Assembly: GCA_018970025.1 (NCBI GenBank)
Contig: JAGWXF010000025.1
Coordinates: 1-38,461 of the forward strand
Direction of reading: 5' to 3'
Source of the DNA: Actinomycetales bacterium
GTDB taxonomy: Bacteria; Actinomycetota; Actinomycetes; S36-B12
DNA length: 38,461 bases
Shown: positions 8,532-16,221 of the stretch, in pieces
Layout of the letters: the number at the start of each line of letters is the position of its first letter
Numbering within the stretch: the first letter of the stretch is position 1
The notes under the pieces: generated by a model
What the model was told of the DNA's origin: nothing
Database searches by the model: none
Seen by the model: the letters and a program-made list of their open reading frames with translations, nothing else
Program-made: the position numbers and the translations under genes

Positions 8532-8906
8532 CTAGGCGAAGAAGCGCTTTGCGCTTGAGTTGTACAGCAGGCCCAGGATGATGACCGAGACCAGGATCTG
8601 CACCAGGCCGCTCACCAGGCGACCCGGCGTGAGGGCCGCGATCACGCCGGCGACGAGGTTGATGAGGGTCACCAGGCCGACCAGGAAGCGCGAGCCCCGG
8701 TTGCCGCTGAAGATGCCCTTGCCCACGAGCAGGTAGATCAGGCCGATGACCAGGGTGGCGACGATGGCAGAGAGTGCAAGGGTCCCGGGATATGAGTCGC
8801 GGTAAATCAGGCCGAGGATGCCGCTGAGGACGCCCAGGAATCCGACGACGAAGATGATGAAACCGACCAGGGTGACGCCGAAGGGACGGGGGCCGTTTGC
8901 GGTCAT
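8532..8906 (-). CDS. Small integral membrane protein with four predicted helices
   Basis: The product has 124 aa and is almost wholly hydrophobic: helices at about 9-33, 42-63, 72-92 and 97-116, with short polar loops (RDSYPG, GKGIFSGNRGSR, TPGR) and a basic tail ending AKRFFA. No signal peptide or catalytic motif is present. It resembles the small four-helix actinobacterial membrane proteins of unknown function. The ATG is preceded by GGAG at 5 nt. It is separated from the downstream propeptide-like gene by a strong hairpin, so it is probably its own transcription unit. Its function is unknown. Confidence 0.7.
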   Translation of the reverse strand: MTANGPRPFGVTLVGFIIFVVGFLGVLSGILGLIYRDSYPGTLALSAIVATLVIGLIYLLVGKGIFSGNRGSRFLVGLVTLINLVAGVIAALTPGRLVSGLVQILVSVIILGLLYNSSAKRFFA

Positions 8907-8936
8907 TGCTGCTCCAGGACTCGGGGATGCCGTGCG

Positions 8937-8942
8937 ATAGCA
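8937..8942 (-). promoter_or_regulatory. Possible -10 of the small membrane protein gene
   Basis: TGCTAT on the minus strand, about 31 nt before the ATG at 8906, sits inside a short inverted repeat (GTGC-GATA-GCAC). No convincing -35 is seen. Confidence 0.35.
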
Positions 8943-9084
8943 CGCTTCATGAGGCGCCGTCAGGGCCGACGACTGCCGGGGCAGAGTCTGGCAGGGATTC
9001 GGACCCCTCGTGGATGAAGTGCCGAAATCGCCCGACGCGCGGCCGTCACCACGTGCACATGGTTCGCAGGTGCTGCGACGGAGG

Positions 9085-9114
9085 TGGACGATCCTCCGCG
9101 CCGGTCGCTACCGT
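9085..9114 (+). promoter_or_regulatory. Promoter of the leader peptide/peroxiredoxin transcript
   Basis: A TACCGT -10 (9109-9114) lies 7 nt before the ATG at 9122, so transcription should start at or within a base or two of the start codon (leaderless). A TGGACG at 9085-9090, 18 bp upstream, is a weak -35 candidate. The same TACCGT hexamer precedes the P450 gene at 36305. Confidence 0.55.
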
Positions 9115-9121
9115 GACGCGC

Positions 9122-9196
9122 ATGCGTCCGGAGCTCGTGCTGACTCGACGCCTGCACGTCGACCTGATGCGCTCCTGCCGGATGCGCTGTCGCTGA
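9122..9196 (+). CDS. Putative Cys-containing leader peptide (24 aa)
   Basis: The ORF encodes a 24-residue peptide beginning MRPELVLTRRLHVDL and ending SCRMRCR. Arg-rich sequence followed by HVDL and one or two cysteines near the end is the hallmark of short leader peptides found across actinobacteria, usually in front of sulfur or cysteine metabolism genes, where ribosome stalling at Cys codons is thought to control the downstream genes. Here Cys codons are at positions 19 and 23, just before the stop. The peptide appears leaderless (TACCGT 7 nt upstream). It ends 119 bp before the peroxiredoxin start, and the gap can form alternative hairpins. Family assignment comes from motif memory, not a search. 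Confidence 0.68.
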   Translation: MRPELVLTRRLHVDLMRSCRMRCR

Positions 9197-9202
9197 TCCG
9201 CC

Positions 9203-9232
9203 GATCGCGGCACTCACGCCCGCGATTGCGTG
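9203..9232 (+). promoter_or_regulatory. Mutually exclusive hairpins after the leader peptide (possible attenuator)
   Basis: Seven nt past the leader stop, GATCGCGG (9203-9210) can pair with CCGCGATT (9220-9227), with a final G-T pair. CACGC (9215-9219), lying in that loop, can instead pair with GCGTG (9228-9232), whose loop consumes the right arm of the first hairpin. The two structures exclude one another. There is no T-tract, so control could act on termination or on access to the peroxiredoxin ribosome site further down. Confidence 0.4.
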
Positions 9233-9315
9233 GCAGGCCCGTCCGTCCGATCACATCCCGTCCGCCCGAGCAACCCACCTCGTATCAATCCACACGCCAG
9301 AACAGGGAGTACGAC

Positions 9316-9948
9316 ATGACGATCCGCCTGGGGGATATCGCCCCCGACTTCACCGCCGAGACGACCGCCGGCACGCTGCGCTTCCATGAGTGGAAGGACG
9401 GCGGCTGGGCGGTGCTGTTCAGCCATCCGGCTGACTTCACCCCCGTGTGCACGACCGAGCTCGGTCGCACCGCATCGCTGAAGAGCGAGTTCGACCGGCG
9501 CGGGGTCAAGGCCATTGCCGTATCCGTCGACCCGATCGACAGCCACAACGGGTGGACGGGCGACATCGCCGAGATCGGCGGTACGGACGTGAACTTCCCG
9601 ATCATCGCCGATCCGGACCGGACCGTCGCGAACCTCTACGACATGATCCACCCCGGCGAGGGCGATACCTCGACCGTCCGCTCGGTCTTCATCATCGACC
9701 CGGCGAACAAGGTGCGGCTCAGCCTGACCTACCCCAAGTCGGTGGGCCGGAACTTCGACGAGATCCTGCGGGTGATCGACGCCCTGCAGCTCACCGATCT
9801 GGTGCCGGTCTCGACCCCGGCCGACTGGCAGCCGGGCGACCGGGTGATCGTCTCGCCAGCGCTGTCGACCGCTGATGCCGTGGCCCGCTTCGGCGATGTC
9901 ACCGAGGTCAAGCCCTACCTGCGCTGGACCCCGCAGCCGGTCGCGTAG
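9316..9948 (+). CDS. 1-Cys peroxiredoxin (Prx6/AhpC-TSA family)
   Basis: The product has 210 aa, the normal Prx6 length. It reduces hydrogen peroxide and organic peroxides in the cytosol using a peroxidatic cysteine. The N-terminus reads MTIRLGDIAPDFTAETTAGT; the active-site motif HPADFTPVCTTE carries Cys45, with Arg in STVRSVFIIDP as the usual partner. Cys45 is the only cysteine, so the protein belongs to the 1-Cys mechanism and needs an external thiol. The C-terminal extension (WQPGDRVIV... VKPYLRWTPQP) is diagnostic of the Prx6 branch. The start is ATG 9316 because of CAGGGAG 6-7 nt upstream and the conserved N-terminus; a longer in-frame extension to 9010 overlaps the leader peptide and has no homology. 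It probably sits on one transcript with the leader peptide. Confidence 0.94.
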   Translation: MTIRLGDIAPDFTAETTAGTLRFHEWKDGGWAVLFSHPADFTPVCTTELGRTASLKSEFDRRGVKAIAVSVDPIDSHNGWTGDIAEIGGTDVNFPIIADPDRTVANLYDMIHPGEGDTSTVRSVFIIDPANKVRLSLTYPKSVGRNFDEILRVIDALQLTDLVPVSTPADWQPGDRVIVSPALSTADAVARFGDVTEVKPYLRWTPQPVA

Positions 9949-9965
9949 GCCACACGCTCTATGGC

Positions 9966-9999
9966 GGCTGGTCGGTCGGCGCTCGTCGACCGACCAGCC
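9966..9999. terminator. Bidirectional terminator between peroxiredoxin and LytR-C gene
   Basis: GGCTGGTCGGTCG and CGACCGACCAGCC form a perfect 13-bp stem with an 8-nt loop in the 83-bp convergent gap. It can serve both genes. Confidence 0.8.
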
Positions 10000-10031
10000 T
10001 CCTGGTGGCCGTGACGATGCAGTGGCGGTGG

Positions 10032-10742
10032 TCAGGGTGCCGGAGAAGCCGAGGCGCCGGTTGCTGCGGGCGTCGGCTCCATCGGTGCCTGACTGGCCGG
10101 CGGTGCCTGGCTCGCCATTGACTCCGTGCTGGCCCCCGGGGTCGCACACCCCGGCCCTGAGGTCGACGGGGAGGGCGAGGCCATCGAGGCCGCGACCTCG
10201 GCATCACTGGCAATGACCGAGAACTCCTTGCCCAGGACGACGTCGACCACCTTGTCATTCCTGGTGTCCTCCACCAGGACGGCATCCGGCATGTAGAAGT
10301 GCAGGAGCTGCGCCTGCTTCAGGCCCTTGGGCCCGTGGCGCAGCTCGGCGAACCCATCGATCCGGCGACCATCCGGCACGTTCTCGACCGTCACGATCTT
10401 GAAGCCCGCCAGCTTCAGCGCCAGCGCCGTCTCCGCCGCGAGCCCCTTGCGCTTGGTGGCGTTGAAGACGTTGATCTTCACCTTCTCGCTGCGCGGCAAC
10501 ACCTTGGCCGGGTCGACCATGGTGGTACTGCATGGCAGCGGTGCCGACTGGCTGCTCGGTGCCTCGGAGGGCGCCGCCACCAGCGGGGCCTGGATCGAGC
10601 GGCCCTGGGTGATCAGCGCAATCCCGAACCCGAGGGCAAACAGCACGACCATGCCGGCGATGATCGCGATAACGGCACCTGCTGACGGCTTCCCGCGTCG
10701 ACGGGCACGGGGTCGGTCCAGACCCACGCGCACCCCGGCCAT
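10032..10742 (-). CDS. Membrane-anchored LytR C-terminal-domain protein
   Basis: The product has 236 aa: a short basic cytoplasmic N-terminus (PRARRRGKPS), one transmembrane helix at about 21-45, a linker, then a LytR_C domain at about 85-175 (KVKINVFNATKRKGLA, LKLAGFKIVTVENVP, YMPDAVLVED) and a Pro/Ser/Ala-rich tail. This domain occurs in LytR-CpsA-Psr proteins and alone in actinobacterial membrane proteins; it is extracellular and thought to act in envelope polymer attachment. The catalytic LCP domain is absent. The start is ATG 10742, whose A is also the last base of the tadA stop, with AGGAGG upstream; translation is probably coupled to tadA. It is the last gene of the tadA operon, ending at a strong terminator. 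Confidence 0.82.
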   Translation of the reverse strand: MAGVRVGLDRPRARRRGKPSAGAVIAIIAGMVVLFALGFGIALITQGRSIQAPLVAAPSEAPSSQSAPLPCSTTMVDPAKVLPRSEKVKINVFNATKRKGLAAETALALKLAGFKIVTVENVPDGRRIDGFAELRHGPKGLKQAQLLHFYMPDAVLVEDTRNDKVVDVVLGKEFSVIASDAEVAASMASPSPSTSGPGCATPGASTESMASQAPPASQAPMEPTPAATGASASPAP

Positions 10743-11242
10743 CAGTCCTCCTCGTGACCGCCCGTCACCCGAGCGGGGTCGTCCGAGTCCCTTCGTGCTT
10801 GCAGGAACTCCCGCACTAGGGTGCCACACTCGACCCCGAGGACCCCGCCAACGACTTCCGGTCGGTGCGCCATGCGCCGGTCGCGCAGGATGTCCCAGCG
10901 CGAGCCGCAGGCCCCGTACTCCTCATTCCAGGCCCCGAACACCACCCGGTCGACTCGGGCCAAGGCTGCCGCTCCCGCGCACATCGGGCAGGGCTCCAGG
11001 GTCACTGCCAGGGTGCAGCCGGTCAGCCGCCAGGTGCCCAGTGCCGCAGCCGCCTGCCGCAGGGCGAGGACCTCGGCGTGGGCGGTCGGGTCCTGCAGGG
11101 CCTGGCGGCGGTTGCAGGCGCGAGCCAGCAGCCTGCCGTTCACGTCGAGGACGACCGCGCCGACCGGGATATCGTCCGCGGCGGCCTGCGCTGCCTCCAG
11201 CGCCAGCCGCATGGCCGCGCAGTCCGCTGCGCGGGGCTGCAT
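10742..11242 (-). CDS. tadA: tRNA-specific adenosine-34 deaminase
   Basis: The product has 166 aa. It deaminates the wobble adenosine of tRNA-Arg(ACG) to inosine. The cytidine-deaminase fold zinc site is intact: HAE at 55-57 (zinc His and catalytic Glu) and PCPMC at 84-88 (two zinc Cys). Other family signatures are DIPVGAVVLD, the NRRQALQDPTAHAE run and GACGS. The start is ATG 11242, 7 nt after the stop of the upstream TadA-associated gene; a second Met (MRLALEAA) 10 residues later is possible. It lies in an operon with the gene upstream and the LytR-C gene downstream. Its substrate type, tRNA-Arg(ACG), is also the tRNA whose 3' end is found at 37378. Confidence 0.95.
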   Translation of the reverse strand: MQPRAADCAAMRLALEAAQAAADDIPVGAVVLDVNGRLLARACNRRQALQDPTAHAEVLALRQAAAALGTWRLTGCTLAVTLEPCPMCAGAAALARVDRVVFGAWNEEYGACGSRWDILRDRRMAHRPEVVGGVLGVECGTLVREFLQARRDSDDPARVTGGHEED

Positions 11243-11249
11243 GCGCAGG

Positions 11250-11741
11250 TCAGCGACCGCGCAGCGCGGACGCCAGCTCGGCCTCGAAGCCCAGCCGCTT
11301 GGCGATCGAGCGGACCTGCTCGTCCGGGTAGAGGTCGGGGTCCTCGCAGACGAGCTCCACCTCGGAAGCCGCCAGCCCGAAGTCCGCGAAGATCGACAGG
11401 TCGCCGATGGCGAGGTACTCATCGAGCTCGTCATCCTCGACATCGAGATCCAGCACCTCGGCCAGCTCGCTGGCCAGCGACCAGTCCTCGATGGCCATCG
11501 CATCGCTGATGAAGCCGCGGGTGCGCCCGGCTGCCTCGCGCACCGCCACGAAGAAGTCGTCCTCCACCCCGACGAACCCGAACACCCCGCCCTCGCCAGG
11601 CAGCTGACGCAGGGCCCCGAGCAGTGATGCGCACGAGGTCGCGATACGCGCCGGCAGTACCGAGACCGACCAGCGCCCCTCCTCCCGGAAGGCCGCCACG
11701 GCGAAGTCGACCGTTCGCGCATCCACCTGTTGAGTGCTCAC
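11250..11741 (-). CDS. tRNA adenosine deaminase-associated protein
   Basis: The product has 163 aa and is acidic. It matches the actinobacterial protein found next to Tad[21 protein letters not shown], then a [17 protein letters not shown] segment, a D/E-rich stretch ([12 protein letters not shown]) and a C-terminal [19 protein letters not shown]. Its biochemical role is not established; the conserved pairing suggests it supports TadA. I place the start at GTG 11741 because GACCAT lies exactly 6 nt upstream (leaderless pattern) and homology begins just after; an ATG at 11777 would add 12 residues with no family match. Confidence 0.82.
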   Translation of the reverse strand: MSTQQVDARTVDFAVAAFREEGRWSVSVLPARIATSCASLLGALRQLPGEGGVFGFVGVEDDFFVAVREAAGRTRGFISDAMAIEDWSLASELAEVLDLDVEDDELDEYLAIGDLSIFADFGLAASEVELVCEDPDLYPDEQVRSIAKRLGFEAELASALRGR

Positions 11742-11759
11742 GTGCGAATGGTCGCACGT
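11740..11759. promoter_or_regulatory. Inverted repeat over the start of the TadA-associated gene and its -10
   Basis: ACGTGCGA and TCGCACGT are perfect 8-bp arms around ATGG. The repeat covers the GTG start and the GACCAT hexamer (11748-11753, minus strand) that would drive the tadA operon. It lies in the divergent gap with upp and could be an operator. Confidence 0.4.
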
Positions 11760-11800
11760 CGGGGGCCCCGCGTGCACCCAGACGGCCCCGACGGACCGAC

Positions 11801-11806
11801 TACCCT
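11801..11806 (+). promoter_or_regulatory. -10 element of upp
   Basis: TACCCT ends 8 nt before the ATG of upp. No ribosome site is present, so the transcript is probably leaderless. Confidence 0.5.
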
Positions 11807-11814
11807 TCGGCCCT

Positions 11815-12453
11815 ATGGAGACCCTGGTCGTCGATCATCCGCTCGTAGCCCACAAGCTCACTCGCCTGCGCGACGCTGACACGTCGTCGGCGACCTTCCG
11901 CCTGCTGGCGGAGGAACTGGTCACCCTGCTCGCCTATGAGGCCACCGACGGGCTCATCGTCCGCCCGGTTCGGGTGGCGACCCCGGTCGCCGACGCCGAT
12001 GGGGTGGCACTCGCCGAGCCGAAGCCCCTCGTGGTGCCCATCCTGCGAGCTGGCCTGGGGATGCTGAACGGCATGGTCCGGCTGATGCCGACCGCCGAGG
12101 TCGGCTTCCTGGGCATGGTGCGGGACGAGACCTCGCTGATCGCCTCGACCTATGCCGACCGCCTCCCGCAGGATCTCGCCAACCGGCAGGTGTTCGTCCT
12201 GGACCCGATGCTCGCAACCGGCGGCACCCTGGTAGCGGCTATCGAGCTGCTCCTGGAGCGGGGGGCTCGCGACGTCACGGCCATCTGCCTGCTCGCGGCC
12301 CCGGAGGGCATCGAACGGGTTCGCAGCGCCTTCGAGGGCCGGCCGGTCACCGTGCGCGTGGTCACCGCAGGCGTCGATGCGCACCTGAACGAGCGCGGCT
12401 ACATCGTCCCGGGCCTCGGCGACGCCGGCGACCGGCTCTACGGCGTGGTCTGA
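11815..12453 (+). CDS. upp: Uracil phosphoribosyltransferase
   Basis: The product has 212 aa, the normal length. It converts uracil and PRPP to UMP in pyrimidine salvage. Recognisable segments: [15 protein letters not shown] at the N-terminus, [20 protein letters not shown], the PRPP-binding loop DPMLATGGT (130-138) and the uracil-binding C-terminus [16 protein letters not shown]. The start is ATG 11815, where conserved sequence begins (METLVVDHP). An open frame reaches 11734, but that would overlap the promoter. It is transcribed divergently from the tadA operon and ends at a short hairpin before convergent pntB. Confidence 0.96.
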   Translation: METLVVDHPLVAHKLTRLRDADTSSATFRLLAEELVTLLAYEATDGLIVRPVRVATPVADADGVALAEPKPLVVPILRAGLGMLNGMVRLMPTAEVGFLGMVRDETSLIASTYADRLPQDLANRQVFVLDPMLATGGTLVAAIELLLERGARDVTAICLLAAPEGIERVRSAFEGRPVTVRVVTAGVDAHLNERGYIVPGLGDAGDRLYGVV

Positions 12454-12455
12454 GC

Positions 12456-12471
12456 CACCCGCGACCGGGTG
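12456..12471. terminator. Short hairpin between upp and pntB
   Basis: CACCCG-CGAC-CGGGTG, a 6-bp GC stem just after the upp stop in the convergent gap. It is short, with no T-tract. Confidence 0.4.
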
Positions 12472-12488
12472 AGCCGCAACGAGACGCG

Positions 12489-13862
12489 CTAGACGGTCTT
12501 GAGCGCCGCGACCACCTTGGTGAGCGAGTCCTTGGCGTCTCCGAACAGCAGGGTCGTCTTGGGGTCGTAGAGGATCTCGTTCTCGATCCCGGCGAATCCG
12601 GGCCGCATTGACCGCTTCAGGAAGACCACCTGGGCTGCCTGGTCGACGTCCAGGATCGGCATGCCGTAGATCGGTGCCGTCTTATCCGTGCGCGCTGCCG
12701 GGTTGACCACGTCATTGGCCCCGACCACCAGCACTACGTCCGTCGACGAGAACTCCGGATTGATCTCGTCCATCTCCTTGAGCTGCTCGTAGGGCACGCT
12801 CGCCTCGGCCAGCAGCACGTTCATATGGCCGGGCATGCGTCCGGCGACCGGGTGGATCGCGTAGTCGACCTCGACACCCTTCTCGGTCAGGAGGTCGGCG
12901 AGCTCGCGCAGGGTGCTCTGCGCCTGCGCCACGGCCAGGCCGTAGCCGGGCACCAGGATCACCTTGCTGGCAAAGCCGAGCATGATCGCGACGTCGTTGG
13001 GCGAGGCCGACCGCACCGGTCGGTCGGAGCCGCTCCCGGCGCCACCGGCCGTGGTGCCCGAGAAGGCGCCGAACAGGGTCGAGGTGAGCGGCCGGCCCAT
13101 CGCCTTTGCCATCTCCCGGGTGAGCAGGGTTCCCGATGCCCCGACCAGGGTGCCGGCGATAATGAGCAGCACGTTCTGCAGGACGTAGCCGCTGGCGGCG
13201 ACCGACAGGCCCGTGAAGGCATTCAGCAGCGAGATGACGATCGGGACGTCCGCCCCGCCAACGGGCAGCACGAACAGCACTCCGAAGATCAGTGACAGCA
13301 CCAGCAGCGCGACCAGCAGCCAGGCCTGGGGGCTGACCACCAGCCAGACCGCTCCGACCACGGTGGCAACTGCAACCAGGATGGTGACGAACTTGCCCGC
13401 CGGGATGATGACCGGCCGCGTCGTCATCAGCTCCTGCAGCTTCAGGAAGGTGACGATCGATCCGCTGAAGGAGATCGACCCGACCACGACGGTGAACACC
13501 GTCGCTGCCAGGGCGATGCGATCCTGGGAGCCGACCTCGAGGTACTCGATCACCGAGATCAGCGCCGCGGCCCCGCCGCCGACGCCGTTGAACAGCGCGA
13601 CCAGCTGGGGCATCTGCGTCATCTTGACCCGACGAGCCGACACCGCTCCGACCGCGCTGCCGACCGCGATCGCCGCGATGATGAAGGCCAGGTTGTTCAG
13701 CGGGATGCCGCTGACGAACAGGATGCCCGTGGCCAGGAGTGCGCCGGCAGCGCCGAGCAGATTGCCGTTGCGGGCACTGCGCGGTGACGACAGGCCCTTC
13801 AGCGCGAAGATGAACAGCACCGCCGCCAGCAGGTTGGCCGCCTGCACCCAGGTCTGGCTCAT
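12489..13862 (-). CDS. pntB: NAD(P) transhydrogenase subunit beta
   Basis: The product has 457 aa. It is the membrane and NADP(H)-binding subunit (domains dII and dIII) of proton-translocating transhydrogenase, which drives NADPH formation with the proton gradient. Many membrane helices span about 1-260. The C-terminal 180 residues are the NADP-binding dIII with VPGYGLAVAQAQ, VDYAIHPVAGRMPGHMNVLLAE, VVGANDVVNPAA and the late FLKRSMRPGFAG and LLFGDAK. Its ATG overlaps the pntAb stop by 4 nt (ATGA), so translation is coupled. It is the last gene of the pntAa-pntAb-pntB operon. Confidence 0.97.
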   Translation of the reverse strand: MSQTWVQAANLLAAVLFIFALKGLSSPRSARNGNLLGAAGALLATGILFVSGIPLNNLAFIIAAIAVGSAVGAVSARRVKMTQMPQLVALFNGVGGGAAALISVIEYLEVGSQDRIALAATVFTVVVGSISFSGSIVTFLKLQELMTTRPVIIPAGKFVTILVAVATVVGAVWLVVSPQAWLLVALLVLSLIFGVLFVLPVGGADVPIVISLLNAFTGLSVAASGYVLQNVLLIIAGTLVGASGTLLTREMAKAMGRPLTSTLFGAFSGTTAGGAGSGSDRPVRSASPNDVAIMLGFASKVILVPGYGLAVAQAQSTLRELADLLTEKGVEVDYAIHPVAGRMPGHMNVLLAEASVPYEQLKEMDEINPEFSSTDVVLVVGANDVVNPAARTDKTAPIYGMPILDVDQAAQVVFLKRSMRPGFAGIENEILYDPKTTLLFGDAKDSLTKVVAALKTV

Positions 13863-14173
13863 GCCGCACCGCCGGACTTGTCAGCGGCCGGCTTCTTCGG
13901 CTTGAACATCTCCAGCATCCGGTCTGTGACCACGAAGCCGCCCACCAGGTTGATCGCCCCCAGCAGGATGGCGACAACGCCCAGCCCGATCTCCAGCGGC
14001 TCGGTGGCCGCGCCGGTGACCATGATCCCGCCGAGGAGCACGATGCCGTGAATGGCATTCGCGCCCGACATCAGGGGGGTGTGGAGCACGGTCGATACCT
14101 TCGAGACGACCTCGAAGCCGACGAAGATGCTGAGGATGAAGACCGTCAGCAGGGCAATGCCTTCCACGCTCAC
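13859..14173 (-). CDS. pntAb: NAD(P) transhydrogenase subunit alpha part 2 (membrane)
   Basis: The product has 104 aa with three to four helices: GIALLTVFILSIFVGFEVVSKVS, then TPLMSGANAIHGIVLLGGIMV, then LGVVAILLGAINLVGGFVVTDRML. It supplies the first membrane helices of domain dII in the three-subunit type of transhydrogenase. The start is GTG 14173, forming a GTGA overlap with the pntAa stop; a longer open frame upstream lies within pntAa and shows no homology. A charged Lys-rich tail (KPKKPAADK) follows the last helix. Confidence 0.95.
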   Translation of the reverse strand: MSVEGIALLTVFILSIFVGFEVVSKVSTVLHTPLMSGANAIHGIVLLGGIMVTGAATEPLEIGLGVVAILLGAINLVGGFVVTDRMLEMFKPKKPAADKSGGAA

Positions 14174-15309
14174 GCACCACCATTCACTGCGGCCTTGGCC
14201 GCCTCGTTCCTGATCTGGCCATCGAGCACGACCGCGCATCCGTCGAGGACCTCGTCCTCGAGGTCGACGACGACCGAGCCGTCCCGCACGGTCAGGGCCA
14301 GCAGGGCCTGCACGTTCATCGCATATAGCTGTGATGCATGGACCGGCATCTGGCTGGCGACGTCCTTGCCGCCCCAGACGAGGACCTCGCCGAAGCGCAC
14401 CTCCTCGCCCGCGACCGATCCCTCCACATTGCCGCCCGTCTCGCTGGCCAGGTCGACCACCACGGAACCGGGCCTCATCGCGGACGCCATCTCGCGGGTG
14501 ACCAGCAGCGGTGCGCGACGGCCGGGGACGGCGGCCGTGGTGATGAGCACGTCGGAGCCGGCGATATGCGGTGCCAGGAGCTCGCGCTGCCGCGCGGCCC
14601 GCTCATCGGTCATCTCCCGCGCATAGCCGCCGGCGCCCTCGAGGGATTCGAGCTCCAGGCTGATGAAGGTCGCGCCCATCGAGCGCACCTCATCGGCACT
14701 GGCCGGGCGTACGTCGTAGGCGGAGACCTTCGCGCCGAGCCGCTTGGCGGTGGCGATCGCCTGCAGCCCAGCCACGCCCGCACCAAGCACGAGTACCTTG
14801 GCCGGCTGGATCGTGCCGGCCGCCGTCATGAAGAGCGGGAAGAACGAGGGGAGGCGATTGGCGGCCACCAGGGCGGCCCGGTAGCCGGTCACGAGAGCCT
14901 GCGAGCTCAATGCGTCCATCGACTGGGCCCGCGAGATTCGGGGCAGCACGTCAAATGACAGGGCCGACGCGCCGGCCGCGGCGATCGCCCGGATCGCCTC
15001 GACGTCATTGGCCGGGGACAGGAAGCTCACGCATACCGCCCCGGCACTGAGACGGGCGGCGCGGGCTGGATCGAGCGGTCGGACGCTCGCTACCACCTGG
15101 GCGCCGGCCAAGGCGGCGTCAAGGTCGCCCGCCGGGATGACCTGGGCTCCAGCCGCTGCGTAGGCCGCATCGTCGGCGTAGGCCGCATCCCCGGCACCCG
15201 ACTGCACCTGCACCTCGAAGCCGAGCTGGGCGAACTTGCCGACCACGCTGGGGACGATCGCGACGCGGCGCTCACCAGGGGTGGTCTCTGCCGGAACCAG
15301 AACCTTCAC
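14170..15309 (-). CDS. pntAa: NAD(P) transhydrogenase subunit alpha part 1 (NAD-binding)
   Basis: The product has 379 aa, the soluble NAD(H)-binding dI subunit. It starts VKVLVPAETTPGERRVAIVP, typical of the alanine dehydrogenase/PNT family, with the Rossmann motif VLGAGVAGLQAIATAKRLGA and the following YDVRP. Other marks are ALVTGYRAALVAANRLP with FFPLFMTAAGTI, and MRPGSVVVDLASE. The start is GTG 15309, with TAGGCT exactly 6 nt upstream, so the operon mRNA probably begins at the start codon. The three pnt genes overlap by 4 nt at both junctions. Confidence 0.96.
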   Translation of the reverse strand: MKVLVPAETTPGERRVAIVPSVVGKFAQLGFEVQVQSGAGDAAYADDAAYAAAGAQVIPAGDLDAALAGAQVVASVRPLDPARAARLSAGAVCVSFLSPANDVEAIRAIAAAGASALSFDVLPRISRAQSMDALSSQALVTGYRAALVAANRLPSFFPLFMTAAGTIQPAKVLVLGAGVAGLQAIATAKRLGAKVSAYDVRPASADEVRSMGATFISLELESLEGAGGYAREMTDERAARQRELLAPHIAGSDVLITTAAVPGRRAPLLVTREMASAMRPGSVVVDLASETGGNVEGSVAGEEVRFGEVLVWGGKDVASQMPVHASQLYAMNVQALLALTVRDGSVVVDLEDEVLDGCAVVLDGQIRNEAAKAAVNGGA

Positions 15310-15315
15310 GGCCGC

Positions 15316-15321
15316 AGCCTA
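15316..15321 (-). promoter_or_regulatory. -10 element of the pnt operon (leaderless)
   Basis: TAGGCT on the minus strand, then 6 nt (GCGGCC), then GTG. This supports the GTG start of pntAa. Confidence 0.55.
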
Positions 15322-15357
15322 GGGGTGATGTGACATACCCCGCCTGTCGGGCCAGCG

Positions 15358-16128
15358 CTACGACTTGCGCAGCAGCGCCGCGAGGTAGCCGTCGAAGATA
15401 TCGGCCACCTCGCGGCCACCGGCAGTGCGCACCAGGTGCACGGGCTGGCCGAAGCCCTCGGCCTGCTGCACGGCGATCCGCTCCGGCAGTGCCGGCTTCA
15501 GGATGGTCGACCGTCCGTAGATCTGGGCCAGCTCATGGGAGCGGAACTGGTGCTCCTCCGCAACCGAGCGCACCCGGTTGAGCACGATGCCGGCGAGCTT
15601 GAGTCGCCGGTTGACGGTCTTGCGGATCTCCTCGATCTCGACCATGGCCCGCTCGACACCCTGGGCGCCGAAATAGGACGGGGTCGTCACCACGAGGGCG
15701 AGGTCGGAGGCTGCCAGTGCCTCGCGCGTCAGGGCACCAAGCGAGGGCGGGCAGTCGATGAGCACCAGGTCATAGCCATCGAGGTGCTCCAGGGCCCGGG
15801 CCAGTCGCGGCTTGAAGGCCTGGCCCGTCCAGGAGTCGAACTTGATCAGGCCCGGGCCGCTCGCCAGCACGTCGACCTCGCCTGGGGCGACCTCCCACTC
15901 GCAGGTGGTCAGGGCTGCCTCGAGGGAGGCCTTGCTCGGGCGCGCGATGACATCGGCTGCGGACGCCGCTGGCTCATGGGTGGCCAGCAGAGAGGTGGCA
16001 TTGCCCTGAGGATCGAGATCGATCACCAGGCTTGCCATCCCCTTGACCGTGGCGGCACCGGCAAGGCCGAGGACGACGGATGTCTTGCCGACTCCGCCCT
16101 TCAGGCTCAGGACGCTGATGACTGGCAC
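15358..16128 (-). CDS. ParA/MinD-family ATPase
   Basis: The product has 256 aa. The deviant Walker A KGGVGKTS is at residues 10-17, Walker A' region VIDLDPQGNATS follows, and VLIDCPPSLG is the Walker B. Later VVTTPSYFGAQGVERA and LAGIVLNRVRS are standard ParA sequence. ParA proteins position DNA or cell machinery on the nucleoid. There is no ParB gene or parS cluster next to it, so it is probably an orphan ParA (positioning of another cargo) rather than the chromosome-partition ParA. I choose GTG 16128 because CAGACT lies exactly 6 nt upstream; a TTG at 16146 would add 6 residues. It is followed after 48 bp by the pnt operon, which has its own promoter. Confidence 0.88.
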   Translation of the reverse strand: MPVISVLSLKGGVGKTSVVLGLAGAATVKGMASLVIDLDPQGNATSLLATHEPAASAADVIARPSKASLEAALTTCEWEVAPGEVDVLASGPGLIKFDSWTGQAFKPRLARALEHLDGYDLVLIDCPPSLGALTREALAASDLALVVTTPSYFGAQGVERAMVEIEEIRKTVNRRLKLAGIVLNRVRSVAEEHQFRSHELAQIYGRSTILKPALPERIAVQQAEGFGQPVHLVRTAGGREVADIFDGYLAALLRKS

Positions 16129-16134
16129 CCCCGA

Positions 16135-16140
16135 AGTCTG
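16135..16140 (-). promoter_or_regulatory. -10 element of the ParA-like gene
   Basis: CAGACT on the minus strand, then 6 nt (TCGGGG), then GTG 16128; it fits the leaderless pattern of the neighbouring genes. Confidence 0.42.
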
Positions 16141-16164
16141 CGGCAACCAGGGCCGCCTGACAAC

Positions 16165-16188
16165 CCCCGGATCGGTCAGATCTCGGGG
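16165..16188 (-). terminator. Hairpin after the aldo/keto reductase gene
   Basis: CCCCG-GATC pairs with GATC-t-CGGGG (9 bp, one bulged base, 5-nt loop), 34 bp past the stop at 16222. On the minus strand it is followed by GTTGTC rather than a T-run. Confidence 0.5.
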
Positions 16189-16221
16189 ATGCGGCCAGCG
16201 ACGGGCCCGCGCGTCTATGCG

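Noticed and set aside
9010..9315. Extended peroxiredoxin start at 9010
   Set aside because: The extension overlaps the leader peptide region, has no homology, and the CAGGGAG ribosome site sits before ATG 9316.
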